This document shows, piece after piece, positions 1 through 8,164 of a stretch of DNA of 12,708 bases (position 1 is the first letter of the stretch; each line of letters opens with the position of its first letter). The stretch is from Deltaproteobacteria bacterium. Its GTDB lineage: Bacteria > Myxococcota_A > UBA9160 > SZUA-336. The stretch lies in assembly GCA_030624945.1 (NCBI GenBank), contig JAUXJB010000022.1, positions 1-12,708 on the forward strand, given 5' to 3'. The notes under the pieces are model-generated. The model had not been told where the DNA came from. It did not search any database and saw only the letters and a program-made list of their open reading frames with translations. Both the position numbers and the translations under genes were made by a program.

Positions 1-2
1 TG

Positions 3-1070
3 GTGGGACCCCTGGCACCGACCGAGGCGCCCCGTGCTGCCGAGTTCACGCCGGCCATGCTCTGGAAGACCGATGCCGGCGGTGAGTTCACCCACTTCAC
101 TCGCCGCTGGTCGCTGTTCACCGGCCGCCTGGAGGAGAAGGAGCTGGGCCGCGGCTGGTTCGACGGCATCCACCCCGACGACATCTCGGCCTGGACGGAG
201 ACCTACGCGGATCGCCTCGAGAGCCGCAAGGAGTTCACGGTGGACCTGCGTCTGCGCACGGCGACGGGTGCCTATGCTTGGGTCCGCCATCACGGCCTCC
301 CCCGCTTCGACGCGCAGCAGCAGTTCACCGGCTACGTCGGCTCCTCGTTCGACATCACCGACCTCAAGCAGGGGCGGGACGAGCTCACGGCCGAGACCAT
401 GCGTCTCGCGGAGGCGAAACGCGATCTCGAGGATCTGGCCCAGAACGCGGCCCACGATCTCCAGGAGCCGCTGCGCAACCTGGAAGCGATGGTGCGCCGT
501 CTCGAGGGTGTGTCGCGTACCCAGGCCGAAGCGCTGCGCAAGGCCTGCCTGGCGCAGCTTCGCCGCCTACGTACACTCGTTCGCGACATCGCCGACTTCG
601 CACGGGGCGGCAGGGGCGAGCTCGCGCTCGCGGTCTGCGATCCGGCCGAGCCCCTGGAGTGGGCCATCTCGAATCTGCGTGAGCGGATCGACGCCAGCGA
701 GGCGGTGATCGAGGTCGAGCCCCTCCCACGGGTGATGGCCGATCCATACCAGCTCGGGCGTCTGTTTCAGAATCTGGTCGCCAACGCGCTGAACTTCGCC
801 GGCCAGGAGAGCGCCGTAATCATGGTGAGCGGGGTGCGAAGCGGCGAAGAGGTGCAGCTCTGGGTCCGCGACGAGGGGATCGGGATCGACACGGTCCATC
901 ACGAGACCATCTTCGGCGCGTTCCAGCGCCTGCACGGGGAGACGGTGGCCGGCAGCGGGATGGGACTGACGATCTGCCGCCAGATCGTCTCACGGCATGG
1001 GGGCCGGATCTGGGTGGAATCGGCTCCCGATCGGGGCTCCACGTTCTTCTTCACGCTGCCGGGCGCGTGA
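3..1070 (+). CDS. PAS-domain sensor histidine kinase (5' end may lie outside window)
   Basis: This is a cytoplasmic-type two-component sensor kinase that would autophosphorylate on a histidine and pass phosphate to an unidentified response regulator. A PAS_3-like domain spans about residues 14-121 (GIHPDD near 55-60, closing with GSSFDITD). A short coiled linker follows, then a HisKA phosphoacceptor segment of the phytochrome-like class (AAHDLQEPLRNL, H151). The HATPase domain shows the N box (NLVANALNF, N261), G1 box (DEGIGID, 290-296), F box (FGAFQRL) and G2 box (GSGMGLTIC, 317-325). I see no membrane segment and no receiver domain. GTG at 3 is the first possible start, but only two bases precede it, so the protein may begin upstream. 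The ATG at 57 would clip the first PAS strand. The gene converges on its neighbour with 12 bp between stops. No response regulator is visible, so signal and target are unknown. Confidence 0.9.
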   Translation: MGPLAPTEAPRAAEFTPAMLWKTDAGGEFTHFTRRWSLFTGRLEEKELGRGWFDGIHPDDISAWTETYADRLESRKEFTVDLRLRTATGAYAWVRHHGLPRFDAQQQFTGYVGSSFDITDLKQGRDELTAETMRLAEAKRDLEDLAQNAAHDLQEPLRNLEAMVRRLEGVSRTQAEALRKACLAQLRRLRTLVRDIADFARGGRGELALAVCDPAEPLEWAISNLRERIDASEAVIEVEPLPRVMADPYQLGRLFQNLVANALNFAGQESAVIMVSGVRSGEEVQLWVRDEGIGIDTVHHETIFGAFQRLHGETVAGSGMGLTICRQIVSRHGGRIWVESAPDRGSTFFFTLPGA

Positions 1071-1082
1071 GGAACGTCCCCG

Positions 1083-2015
1083 CTACTCGGTGTTGGTGCC
1101 CTCGCGCTGGCTCTCGCCGGCGCGCTCCCCGAGCTCCTCACGGGGCTGGGGGGTAGGCCCCGGCTCCTCGCCGTCGCCGCCGTTGCCGATGAAGCGCGTG
1201 ACCAGCTGATCGCTCGCGGTCGCCTCGACCGTTCCGCCCAGCGTCAACACCTCGCGGGCCCGCTCCTCGCGTTCGTCCGAGTCGTCCTCTCGTACGGCTG
1301 CCGCTACATCCGCGCGGCGCGTGTCATCGGTTCCGAGTAACGGAGCCGTCTGAGGGGCCACCGAGGCCGCGCGCTCCAGGTCCTCCGGCTCGTCGGCTCG
1401 TCCCAGGCTCTGGGTCTGCGCCCGCTCCAGTGCTTCGGCCACGGCCCGGTCACGCTCTCCCGGATCCCGGGAGGCGAACGCTTCGGGCGTGGAAGCGGCG
1501 GGCGTAAACTCGAGATCCTCACGAGCGAGTCCCACCGACTGGGCGCTGTCCTGGCTGACCTGCGGGCGCTCCTCGGCGTCGCGCCGGCTGGGTAGACGCT
1601 TCGCCTCCTCTGCCTTCTCCCGGTCTTCCTTGGTCTCGATGAGCCCGTCCAGCTTCGGGAGCTGCGAGCGGTCCCGCAGGCCCTGGAGGATGATGTCTTC
1701 CGGAGCGGGCTGCTCGCGCTGCTCCTCCAGGGGAGGGGGACCTGTACCCAGCCGGACGGCGATGAACTGCGGCTGGGTTGCTCGGGCCTCCGTCGCTGCG
1801 CGCTCCTCGCGCGCGGTATCCTGCCGTCGCTCCTCTTTGGCCGCCTCCGTGCGGGCTCGCTCGTTGAGGTCTCGCGCCTCCTGGGAGATGGTGACCTCGG
1901 GCTTGGCCTCGGTCCGGGCCTCCTGGGAGGGACGCTCTACGGACTCTGAACGCCGGGCCTGCGCCGGGCCAGTGCTCTCGAGCGGCGGGCTGTCTTGAAG
2001 GCTACCTACATCCAT
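1083..2015 (-). CDS. Highly charged, probably disordered protein, possibly flagella-associated
   Basis: I do not recognise a catalytic family. The 310-residue product is dominated by Glu, Arg, Ala, Asp and Pro, has no hydrophobic segment or signal peptide, and should be largely disordered with helical stretches. The one motif-like island is VTISQEARDL (about residues 41-50), which resembles the short 'hydrophobic-S-x-EA-R/K' segments seen in small motility proteins such as FlgM; this resemblance is only suggestive. I chose ATG at 2015 because AGAGGC lies about 5 nt upstream. An upstream in-frame start at 2177 would add 54 residues with no sign of being coding and would consume most of the divergent promoter region. 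The opposite strand carries only a Ser/Arg-rich shadow frame. It is divergent from a flagellar rod-like gene, which is the main reason to suspect a motility role. Function unknown. Confidence 0.7.
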   Translation of the reverse strand: MDVGSLQDSPPLESTGPAQARRSESVERPSQEARTEAKPEVTISQEARDLNERARTEAAKEERRQDTAREERAATEARATQPQFIAVRLGTGPPPLEEQREQPAPEDIILQGLRDRSQLPKLDGLIETKEDREKAEEAKRLPSRRDAEERPQVSQDSAQSVGLAREDLEFTPAASTPEAFASRDPGERDRAVAEALERAQTQSLGRADEPEDLERAASVAPQTAPLLGTDDTRRADVAAAVREDDSDEREERAREVLTLGGTVEATASDQLVTRFIGNGGDGEEPGPTPQPREELGERAGESQREGTNTE

Positions 2016-2073
2016 GTCTGCCTCTGCGGCTCCAGTGGTCGGCAGGGACCGATCACCAGGCCTTACAGCGAGT

Positions 2074-2101
2074 ACATCGACAGCGTCAGGTGGGTCCTTT
2101 A
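2074..2101 (-). promoter_or_regulatory. Weak sigma-28-like promoter candidate for the 1083-2015 gene
   Basis: On the minus strand TAAA (2101-2098) is followed after 16 nt by GTCGATGT (2081-2074). The flagellar sigma-28 (FliA) consensus is TAAA, 15 nt, GCCGATAA, so the -35 matches, the -10 keeps the CGAT core, and the spacer is one base long. It would give a leader of roughly 50 nt. The match is imperfect and supported mostly by the flagellar neighbour. Confidence 0.22.
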
Positions 2102-2158
2102 GCGCCCTTCGCGGAAAACTGGCGCAAGCTGGCGACTCCTGCGGCAGTACGTGCGCAG

Positions 2159-2170
2159 GTTGCGCGCAAC
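2159..2170. promoter_or_regulatory. 12-bp perfect palindrome in the divergent intergenic region
   Basis: GTTGCGCGCAAC is a perfect inverted repeat lying between the two divergent starts at 2015 and 2237. Its position would suit an operator for a dimeric regulator, but a GC-rich 12-bp palindrome can occur by chance and there is no second copy in the window. Confidence 0.2.
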
Positions 2171-2183
2171 TCGACACTCTGGC

Positions 2184-2211
2184 TCAAGTCGGGACGGGGC
2201 CGCCCCGATGA
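2184..2211 (+). promoter_or_regulatory. Weak sigma-28-like promoter candidate for the flagellar rod-like gene
   Basis: TCAAGT (2184-2189) resembles the TAAAGT -35 of sigma-28 promoters, and CCCGATGA (2204-2211) resembles GCCGATAA with six of eight matches. The distance between boxes is one base over consensus, the same deviation as in the opposite-strand candidate. Transcription would start just upstream of the ribosome binding site at 2224-2228. Confidence 0.22.
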
Positions 2212-2236
2212 GAAGGCTGGAGACGGGAGTAGAAGC

Positions 2237-2542
2237 GTGAGGGCGGATGCCACCTTTGTAGCCCTGTCGGGGATCGCGGCGGGACAGAAGCGCCTTCAGG
2301 GCTCGAGCCACAACCTCGCCAACCTGCTCACGGAGGACTTCCATCCCGTCCGGACGAGCCAGGAGGAGGTCGCCGAAGGCGGCACCCGAGCGACGCAGAA
2401 ACGGGCCCAGCAGCCCGAGCCGGTCTCCATCGCGAACGAGCTGATAGACCAGGAGCTCGCTGCCCTGCAGATCCGGGCCTCGATTCGGGCCGTGGACACG
2501 GCCCTCAAGACGCTGGGCGGACTGCTCGACATCAAGAGCTGA
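2237..2542 (+). CDS. Miniature flagellar basal-body rod/hook-family protein
   Basis: The 101-residue product carries both terminal signatures of the axial rod/hook family (FlgB, FlgC, FlgF, FlgG, FlgE). The N-terminal segment (about residues 8-33: LSGIAAGQKRL, then HNLANLLTEDFHP) corresponds to the family pattern 'alsGl.aaq..l...a.NiAN..T.gf'. The C-terminal segment (about 61-101: VSIANELIDQELA, AVDTALKTLGGLLDIKS) matches the terminal helix 'V.la.E...mi.aq..y.an..v..t...ml..ll.lk'. Almost nothing lies between, so the exposed D1-type core is missing; ordinary members are about 130-260 residues or more. GTG at 2237 was chosen because GGGAG (2224-2228) sits 8 nt upstream and the N-terminal signature starts right after it. 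No other flagellar gene is visible, so it is an orphan here. It could be a minor rod component, an export substrate or a specialised regulator. Confidence 0.8.
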   Translation: MRADATFVALSGIAAGQKRLQGSSHNLANLLTEDFHPVRTSQEEVAEGGTRATQKRAQQPEPVSIANELIDQELAALQIRASIRAVDTALKTLGGLLDIKS

Positions 2543-2576
2543 CCAGCCCCTGGCCCCTCCCGCGGGGTCCCGCATG

Positions 2577-2582
2577 TACAAT
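2577..2582 (+). promoter_or_regulatory. TACAAT -10-like box, probable leaderless start for the 2591 gene
   Basis: TACAAT ends 8 nt before the ATG at 2591, so a transcript started from it would begin at or next to the start codon. No Shine-Dalgarno sequence lies between. A TTGACA-like -35 is not evident. The same GTACAATCG string precedes the unlinked minus-strand gene that starts at 11104. Confidence 0.45.
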
Positions 2583-2590
2583 CGTGCGCG

Positions 2591-3927
<1,337 letters not shown>

Positions 3928-3931
<4 letters not shown>

Positions 3932-5115
3932 TCTCCCTGCTGGCCGCCGTCGCAATCGTGGGTGCGACCGTCTACACGGGAGAGGGTCCGCCCTTCGAGA
4001 ACGCCACCATCCTGATCGAGTCGAACCGCGTGCAAGCCGTCGGCCCGGATGTGCGCGTGCCGACGGACGCGCGGGTGATCGAGGCGCACGGCGCCTTCGT
4101 GACGCCGGGGTTGATCGATGCCTCCTCTCGCCTGGGCGTCAACGATGTCTCGCAGGAGCCCTCGAGCGTCGAGGCGACACTGGATCGCGGGGATCCGGTG
4201 CGCGCGGCGCTACGCGTGGCCGACACCTACAACCCGGCGTCGCTCACGATCCCGCCGGCGCGCGCGGCGGGGATCACCTCGGCGGTGATCGTGCCCGTCG
4301 GCGGCCTGATCTCGGGACTCTCGATCTGGGTCGATCTGGCCGAGGAATCTCCGATCCGCAGGGACGCGCTGGCACTGCACGTGGCCCTCGGAGCCGAGCG
4401 TCGGCGGGGATCGCGCACGGAGAAGTTTGTGCGCCTGCGCGAGGTGCTCCAGGATGCGCACCTCTACCGCGACAACCGCGGACCTTACATCTCCGGTCGC
4501 TTGCGCGAGCTCTCTGTCTCGGCCAGCGATCTCGAGGTCCTCTCGCGCGCACTGGGCGGCGAGCTTCCCGTCGTGTTTCGGGTCGACCGGGCGTCCGAGA
4601 TCCGAACCGCTCTCGGGATCATCCGCGAGTACGAGCTCGACGGCGTGCTCTCGGGCGCCCTCGAAGGGTGGAGCGTGGCCCAGGAGATCGCGCGCGCCGA
4701 GGTGCCCGTGCTGCTGGACCCGACCCAGAACCTTCCGCGCGGCTTCGACGCGTTGCGCGCCAGGGAGGACAACGCGCTGCGGTTGCACCGGGCGGGAGTC
4801 ACGGTGGCCTTCACCGACGGCGGGGCCTCCCACTTCGCCACACGGCTCCGGCAGCTTGCGGGCAACGCGGTGGCGCACGGCTATCCCTACGAAGCCGCGC
4901 TGGCCGCGATCACGAGCATCCCGGCGCGCATCTTCGGGGTGATCGACGCGGGCTCCATCCGACCGGGAGCCCTGGCCAATCTGGTCGTCTGGACCGGAGA
5001 TCCGCTGGAGGTCTCGAGCTGGGCCACGCGCGTCTTCGTGCGGGGGATAGAGGTCTCCCTGCAGACGCGCCAGGACCTGCTGACCGAGCGCTACATGCCG
5101 GTCCCGCAGCCATGA
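3928..5115 (+). CDS. Amidohydrolase-fold paralogue lacking the metal ligands (pseudoenzyme candidate)
   Basis: The 395-residue product has the amidohydrolase outline: an N-terminal beta-sandwich (VGATVYTGEG, ENATILIE, TPGLID at 59-64) and a C-terminal closing segment (RPGALANLVVWTGDP, 345-359). Its active site is degraded. Where the upstream paralogue has DPHSH it has DASSR (64-68); the lysine position is H151; the histidine near residue 218 is Arg; the next histidine pair is Ser/Gly (LSGALEG); only the aspartate (FTDGG, D297) remains. It therefore probably has no hydrolytic metal centre and may act as a structural or regulatory partner of the 2591 product. GTG at 3928 overlaps the previous stop (GTGA), implying translational coupling. 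The N-terminus (MISLLAAVAIVGA) is hydrophobic but too short and uncharged to be a clear signal peptide, so co-localisation with the lipoprotein is uncertain. Confidence 0.85.
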
Positions 5116-6518
5116 CCCCGGCGTCGGCTGGACCGCCCGGACGGCTCTCCCGGGCGGAGCTGCTCGAGCAGATCGACACGGGAGAGATCGAGACCGTGGT
5201 CACGGTATTCCCCGACATGTACGGTCGCCTGGTCGGCAAGCGGATCAGTGGCCGCTTCTTTGCGGAGGAGACGGCCGTGCACGGCATGCGCGTCTGCGAC
5301 TATCTGCTGGCCTGCGACATGGAGATGGATCCCGTGCCCGGGTACGCCCTCACGTCATGGGAGACCGGGTACGGCGACTTCCTGTGCCTGCCCGACTGGG
5401 GGACGCTGCGCAGGGCCAGCTGGCTCGAGAGGAGCGCGATCGTCATCTGTGATGTGTTGGAAGATGGGACGTCGACCCCGGTCTCGGTCGCCCCGCGCGC
5501 GGTGCTGCGGCGCCAGATGGAGCGCGCGCGCGCCGCGGGATACGAACCGTTGGGAGCTTCCGAGCTCGAGTTCTTCGTCTTCAAGAACTCCTTCGAGGAG
5601 GTTCGTTCGCGCGGATACGACCGGCTCGAGACCTTTGGAAGCTACATCGAGGACTACCACATCCTGCAGGGCACCCGGGTCGAGCCTCTGGTCGGATCGA
5701 TACGCCGCCATCTCGAGCGCTCGGGAATCCCCGTGGAGTTCAGCAAGGGCGAGTGGGGTGCGGGCCAGCATGAGATCAACCTTCGCTACTGCGAGCTCCT
5801 CGAGATGGCCGACCGCCACGTTCTCTACAAGAATGCGGCCAAGGAGATCGCCGATGCGCAGGGTCTGGCGCTCACCTTCATGGCGAAGTGGTCTTCGGAG
5901 CACGCCGGCAGCAGCATGCACGTACACGCCAGTCTCTGGGATGCGCCAGAAGTGACGACCAACCTCTTCGCGGGCGACGAGCCGCTTGCGGGTACACCCG
6001 TACGCAGCGCAGCGGTATTTCGACACTGGCTCGCGGGCTGGTTGGAGCACGCCAAGGAGCTGACGCTCTTCTTTGCCCCCTACGTCAACTCGTACAAGCG
6101 CTTCGTAAAGGGCACCTTCGCCCCGACCGCGATCGCCTGGTCGTACGACAACCGGACCACGGGCTTCCGGGTAGTGGGCCGCGAGCGCTCGCTGCGTATC
6201 GAGTGCCGGATTCCGGGGGCCGACGCGAACCCCTACATGGCCTTCGCCGCGCTGATCGCCGCAGGCCTCGACGGTCTGGACCGAAAGCTCGAGCCCGAGG
6301 AGGCACTCGAGGGGAATGCGTACGCTTCGCGCGACGTTCCGATGCTCCCGCGCTCGCTGGGAGAGGCGATCGAAGCGGCCGAGTCGAGCGAGTTCCTGCG
6401 CGAGGCGTTCGGAGCCGACGTGCTGGAGCACTACCTGCACTTCGCCCGCACCGAGAAGCGCAAGTTCGACGAGGCGGTGACGACGTGGGAACGCCAGCGC
6501 TTCCTGGAGCGCTCCTGA
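5112..6518 (+). CDS. Glutamine-synthetase-family gamma-glutamyl ligase (PuuA/GlnT-like)
   Basis: The 468-residue protein is a type I glutamine synthetase homologue that would use ATP to join the gamma-carboxyl of glutamate to an amine. Its beta-grasp domain covers about residues 15-120. The catalytic domain shows the metal-binding ELEFF (E151, E153), EWGAGQHEINL (E214, E221), SSMHVHASLWD (H270), the glutamate/ATP region VNSYKRF (R330), YDNRT (R348) and RIECRIPGADANPYMA (from R362). The NLYDLP adenylylation context of housekeeping GlnA is absent, replaced by GNAYAS around Y404. Together with a PuuD-type neighbour this favours a gamma-glutamyl-amine ligase over ammonia assimilation. ATG at 5112 overlaps the preceding stop (ATGA), so it is translationally coupled to the amidohydrolase pair. 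The amine substrate (putrescine, ethanolamine, an aromatic amine or other) cannot be read from sequence. Confidence 0.9.
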   Translation: MTPASAGPPGRLSRAELLEQIDTGEIETVVTVFPDMYGRLVGKRISGRFFAEETAVHGMRVCDYLLACDMEMDPVPGYALTSWETGYGDFLCLPDWGTLRRASWLERSAIVICDVLEDGTSTPVSVAPRAVLRRQMERARAAGYEPLGASELEFFVFKNSFEEVRSRGYDRLETFGSYIEDYHILQGTRVEPLVGSIRRHLERSGIPVEFSKGEWGAGQHEINLRYCELLEMADRHVLYKNAAKEIADAQGLALTFMAKWSSEHAGSSMHVHASLWDAPEVTTNLFAGDEPLAGTPVRSAAVFRHWLAGWLEHAKELTLFFAPYVNSYKRFVKGTFAPTAIAWSYDNRTTGFRVVGRERSLRIECRIPGADANPYMAFAALIAAGLDGLDRKLEPEEALEGNAYASRDVPMLPRSLGEAIEAAESSEFLREAFGADVLEHYLHFARTEKRKFDEAVTTWERQRFLERS

Positions 6519-6522
6519 ACCC

Positions 6523-7248
6523 GTGGCCGGCGGTGCGCCCGTCATCGGGATCACGACTTACGGCCCCGAGGTCCTCGTCCCCGGAGGCCTCTCGGTCCTC
6601 TCTCTGCCCAGAGTGTACAGCGATGCCGTGGCCGACGCGGGCGGGATTCCCGTGTTGCTCGGCATCTCCGCCGCTCCCCCCGAGGAGATGCTCGCGCGCC
6701 TGGACGGACTGGTGATCGCAGGCGGGGGAGATCTCGATCCCGCAACGTACGGGGGCGGAGAACACGAATCCGTGTACATGGTCAACGCGGATCGCGACGC
6801 GTTCGAGATGGCCATGGCAAGGGGCGCTCTGGCCCGCGAGGATCTGCCCGTCCTGGGTATCTGCCGCGGGATGCAGGTCCTCAACATCGCTCTCGGAGGG
6901 GATCTCGAGCTTCACATTCCCGACGTGTACGGAGACGAGGTCGCGCACCGGTTGCCACCTCGCAACCCTACCCACCATCCGGTGCGCGTGGAGCCCGGAA
7001 GCGCGTTCGAGCACATCTACGGGAGGACGGAGTTTGACGTCTGCTCGTGGCACCACCAATGCGTTCGGGAGCTAGGACGGGACCTCGTGCCGGTGGCGTG
7101 GTCTGCCGATGGCGTCATCGAGGGAGTTGTCTACGGGCCGCGACCCGGAGTCCTGGGGATCCAGTGGCATCCGGAGATGCAGGTTCGCGACGACCCCCTG
7201 CAACGGCGACTCTTCGAAGCGCTCGTAGAGAGCGCGCGAGACGGATGA
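6523..7248 (+). CDS. PuuD-like gamma-glutamyl hydrolase (class I glutamine amidotransferase fold, peptidase C26)
   Basis: The 241-residue protein belongs to the C26 family that includes PuuD (gamma-glutamyl-GABA hydrolase). It begins with the typical PVIGITTYG strand (6-14). It carries the DGLVIAGGGDLDP oxyanion region (61-73), the nucleophile elbow LGICRGMQ (Cys114), and the remaining triad residues in IQWHPE (His216, Glu218). Length and motif order are normal for a free-standing hydrolase, with no synthetase partner domain. GTG at 6523 lies 4 nt after the ligase stop, and the first strand leaves no room for a later start. With the upstream ligase it forms the classical make-then-break gamma-glutamyl pair: the ligase tags an amine and this enzyme releases glutamate after the amine has been oxidised. 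The oxidase and dehydrogenase steps (PuuB, PuuC) are not in the window. Confidence 0.9.
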   Translation: MAGGAPVIGITTYGPEVLVPGGLSVLSLPRVYSDAVADAGGIPVLLGISAAPPEEMLARLDGLVIAGGGDLDPATYGGGEHESVYMVNADRDAFEMAMARGALAREDLPVLGICRGMQVLNIALGGDLELHIPDVYGDEVAHRLPPRNPTHHPVRVEPGSAFEHIYGRTEFDVCSWHHQCVRELGRDLVPVAWSADGVIEGVVYGPRPGVLGIQWHPEMQVRDDPLQRRLFEALVESARDG

Positions 7249-8135
7249 GCTCGCTCGCGACCGTCATCACGGTTTTCCGTGGGGGCTGCGAGGCGGTTTC
7301 CGAGGGTCGGATCGTCGCGCTCCGCCTGGTGGGGCGCCATGCACACCGGGCGCAGGCGCTCGCCGTTGGCGATCGCGTCTCCTTCGATCCCGAACGGGGG
7401 GTCGTTGTGGACGTGCAGCCGCGCCGCACGCAGCTGGCGCGTCGGCGGTCGCGCGATCCGCGAACGGAGCAGGTGATCGCGGCCAACATCGACCGACTCG
7501 CGATCGTCGCGACGGTAGCGGATCCCGTCTTCCACTCGGAGACGGTCGATCGTTTCGCGCTCGCAGCCTTCGCGGGAGGTCTCGAGGCGATTCTCGTGGT
7601 GAACAAGATCGACCTGCTCGGGGGGAAGCCGATCTCAGACGAGATTCGTGCCTACGAGGAGGTGTTCGAGGTCTACCCCACGTCGGCGCTGGTCGGGACG
7701 GGAGTGGAGGAGCTCGGCGAGCGCCTCCGCGACTCGATCACCGTCTTCGGGGGCCACAGCGGCGTGGGCAAGTCATCGCTCTTGAACGCGCTTGCGCCCG
7801 AGCTTCGGCTCGAGACGGCGCGCGTGAGTGCCAAGACCCGGCGCGGTCGGCACACCACCACGAGCGCGACATGGATCCAGCTACCCGGTGGAGCCGTGGT
7901 CGTCGACACACCCGGAGTGAGCGACATCGCGAGCGGTCCCGTCGATCCGGCCCTGCTCGACCATGTCTACCCCGATATCGCACGCGCCGCGCAGGAGTGT
8001 CGCTTTCGGAACTGCCGCCACGGGGCCGAGCCGGACTGCGCCGTCCGCGCCGCCGTCGAAGCGGAGCAGCTGCGTCCCTCGCGCCTCGATTCCTACCGGC
8101 GGCTGGTCGCCGAGCTCGAGCAGTCGCCGGGCTGA
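7245..8135 (+). CDS. rsgA: Ribosome small-subunit biogenesis GTPase RsgA
   Basis: RsgA (YjeQ) binds the 30S subunit late in assembly and uses GTP hydrolysis to check maturation and release factors. The 296-residue product has an OB-fold segment (about 15-65). A circularly permuted GTPase domain follows, with motif order G4 (NKID, 120-123), G1 (GHSGVGKSS, 170-178), switch I (TRRGRHTTT, 198-206) and G3 (DTPG, 221-224). The zinc module is C252, C257, H259 and C265. All diagnostic residues are present, so it should be active. ATG at 7245 overlaps the previous stop (ATGA). A longer upstream in-frame reading would run through the hydrolase gene and adds nothing family-like. Being the last gene of a metabolic operon is unusual; it may simply use that promoter. 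Confidence 0.95.
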   Translation: MSSLATVITVFRGGCEAVSEGRIVALRLVGRHAHRAQALAVGDRVSFDPERGVVVDVQPRRTQLARRRSRDPRTEQVIAANIDRLAIVATVADPVFHSETVDRFALAAFAGGLEAILVVNKIDLLGGKPISDEIRAYEEVFEVYPTSALVGTGVEELGERLRDSITVFGGHSGVGKSSLLNALAPELRLETARVSAKTRRGRHTTTSATWIQLPGGAVVVDTPGVSDIASGPVDPALLDHVYPDIARAAQECRFRNCRHGAEPDCAVRAAVEAEQLRPSRLDSYRRLVAELEQSPG

Positions 8136-8152
8136 TCGGTCGGAGCGCCTGA

Positions 8153-8158
8153 TAGCAT
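8153..8158 (+). promoter_or_regulatory. TAGCAT -10-like box, probable leaderless start for the 8165 gene
   Basis: TAGCAT ends 6 nt before the GTG at 8165, in the 29-nt gap after rsgA. The intervening GGCGGC is not a usable Shine-Dalgarno at that spacing. The arrangement matches the boxes upstream of the 2591 and 11104 genes. The ATG inside this box at 8157 runs into TGA after two further codons and is not a start. Confidence 0.38.
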
Positions 8159-8164
8159 GGCGGC

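Noticed and set aside
2119..2134. TGGCGCAAGCTGGCG as a sigma-54 -24/-12 promoter for the flagellar-like gene.
   Set aside because: The GG to GC distance is one base too short for a sigma-54 site, which tolerates no such shift, and the -12 TTGC is not present.
2016..2177. Extension of the disordered-protein gene to an upstream start at 2177.
   Set aside because: The extra 54 codons lack any recognisable pattern, would cover the divergent promoter region, and the ATG at 2015 has a better ribosome binding site.
2552..2569. GGCCCC / GGGGTC inverted repeat after the flagellar-like gene as a possible terminator.
   Set aside because: The stem is only six pairs including a G-T wobble, and no T-run follows; such short GC repeats are expected in this base composition.
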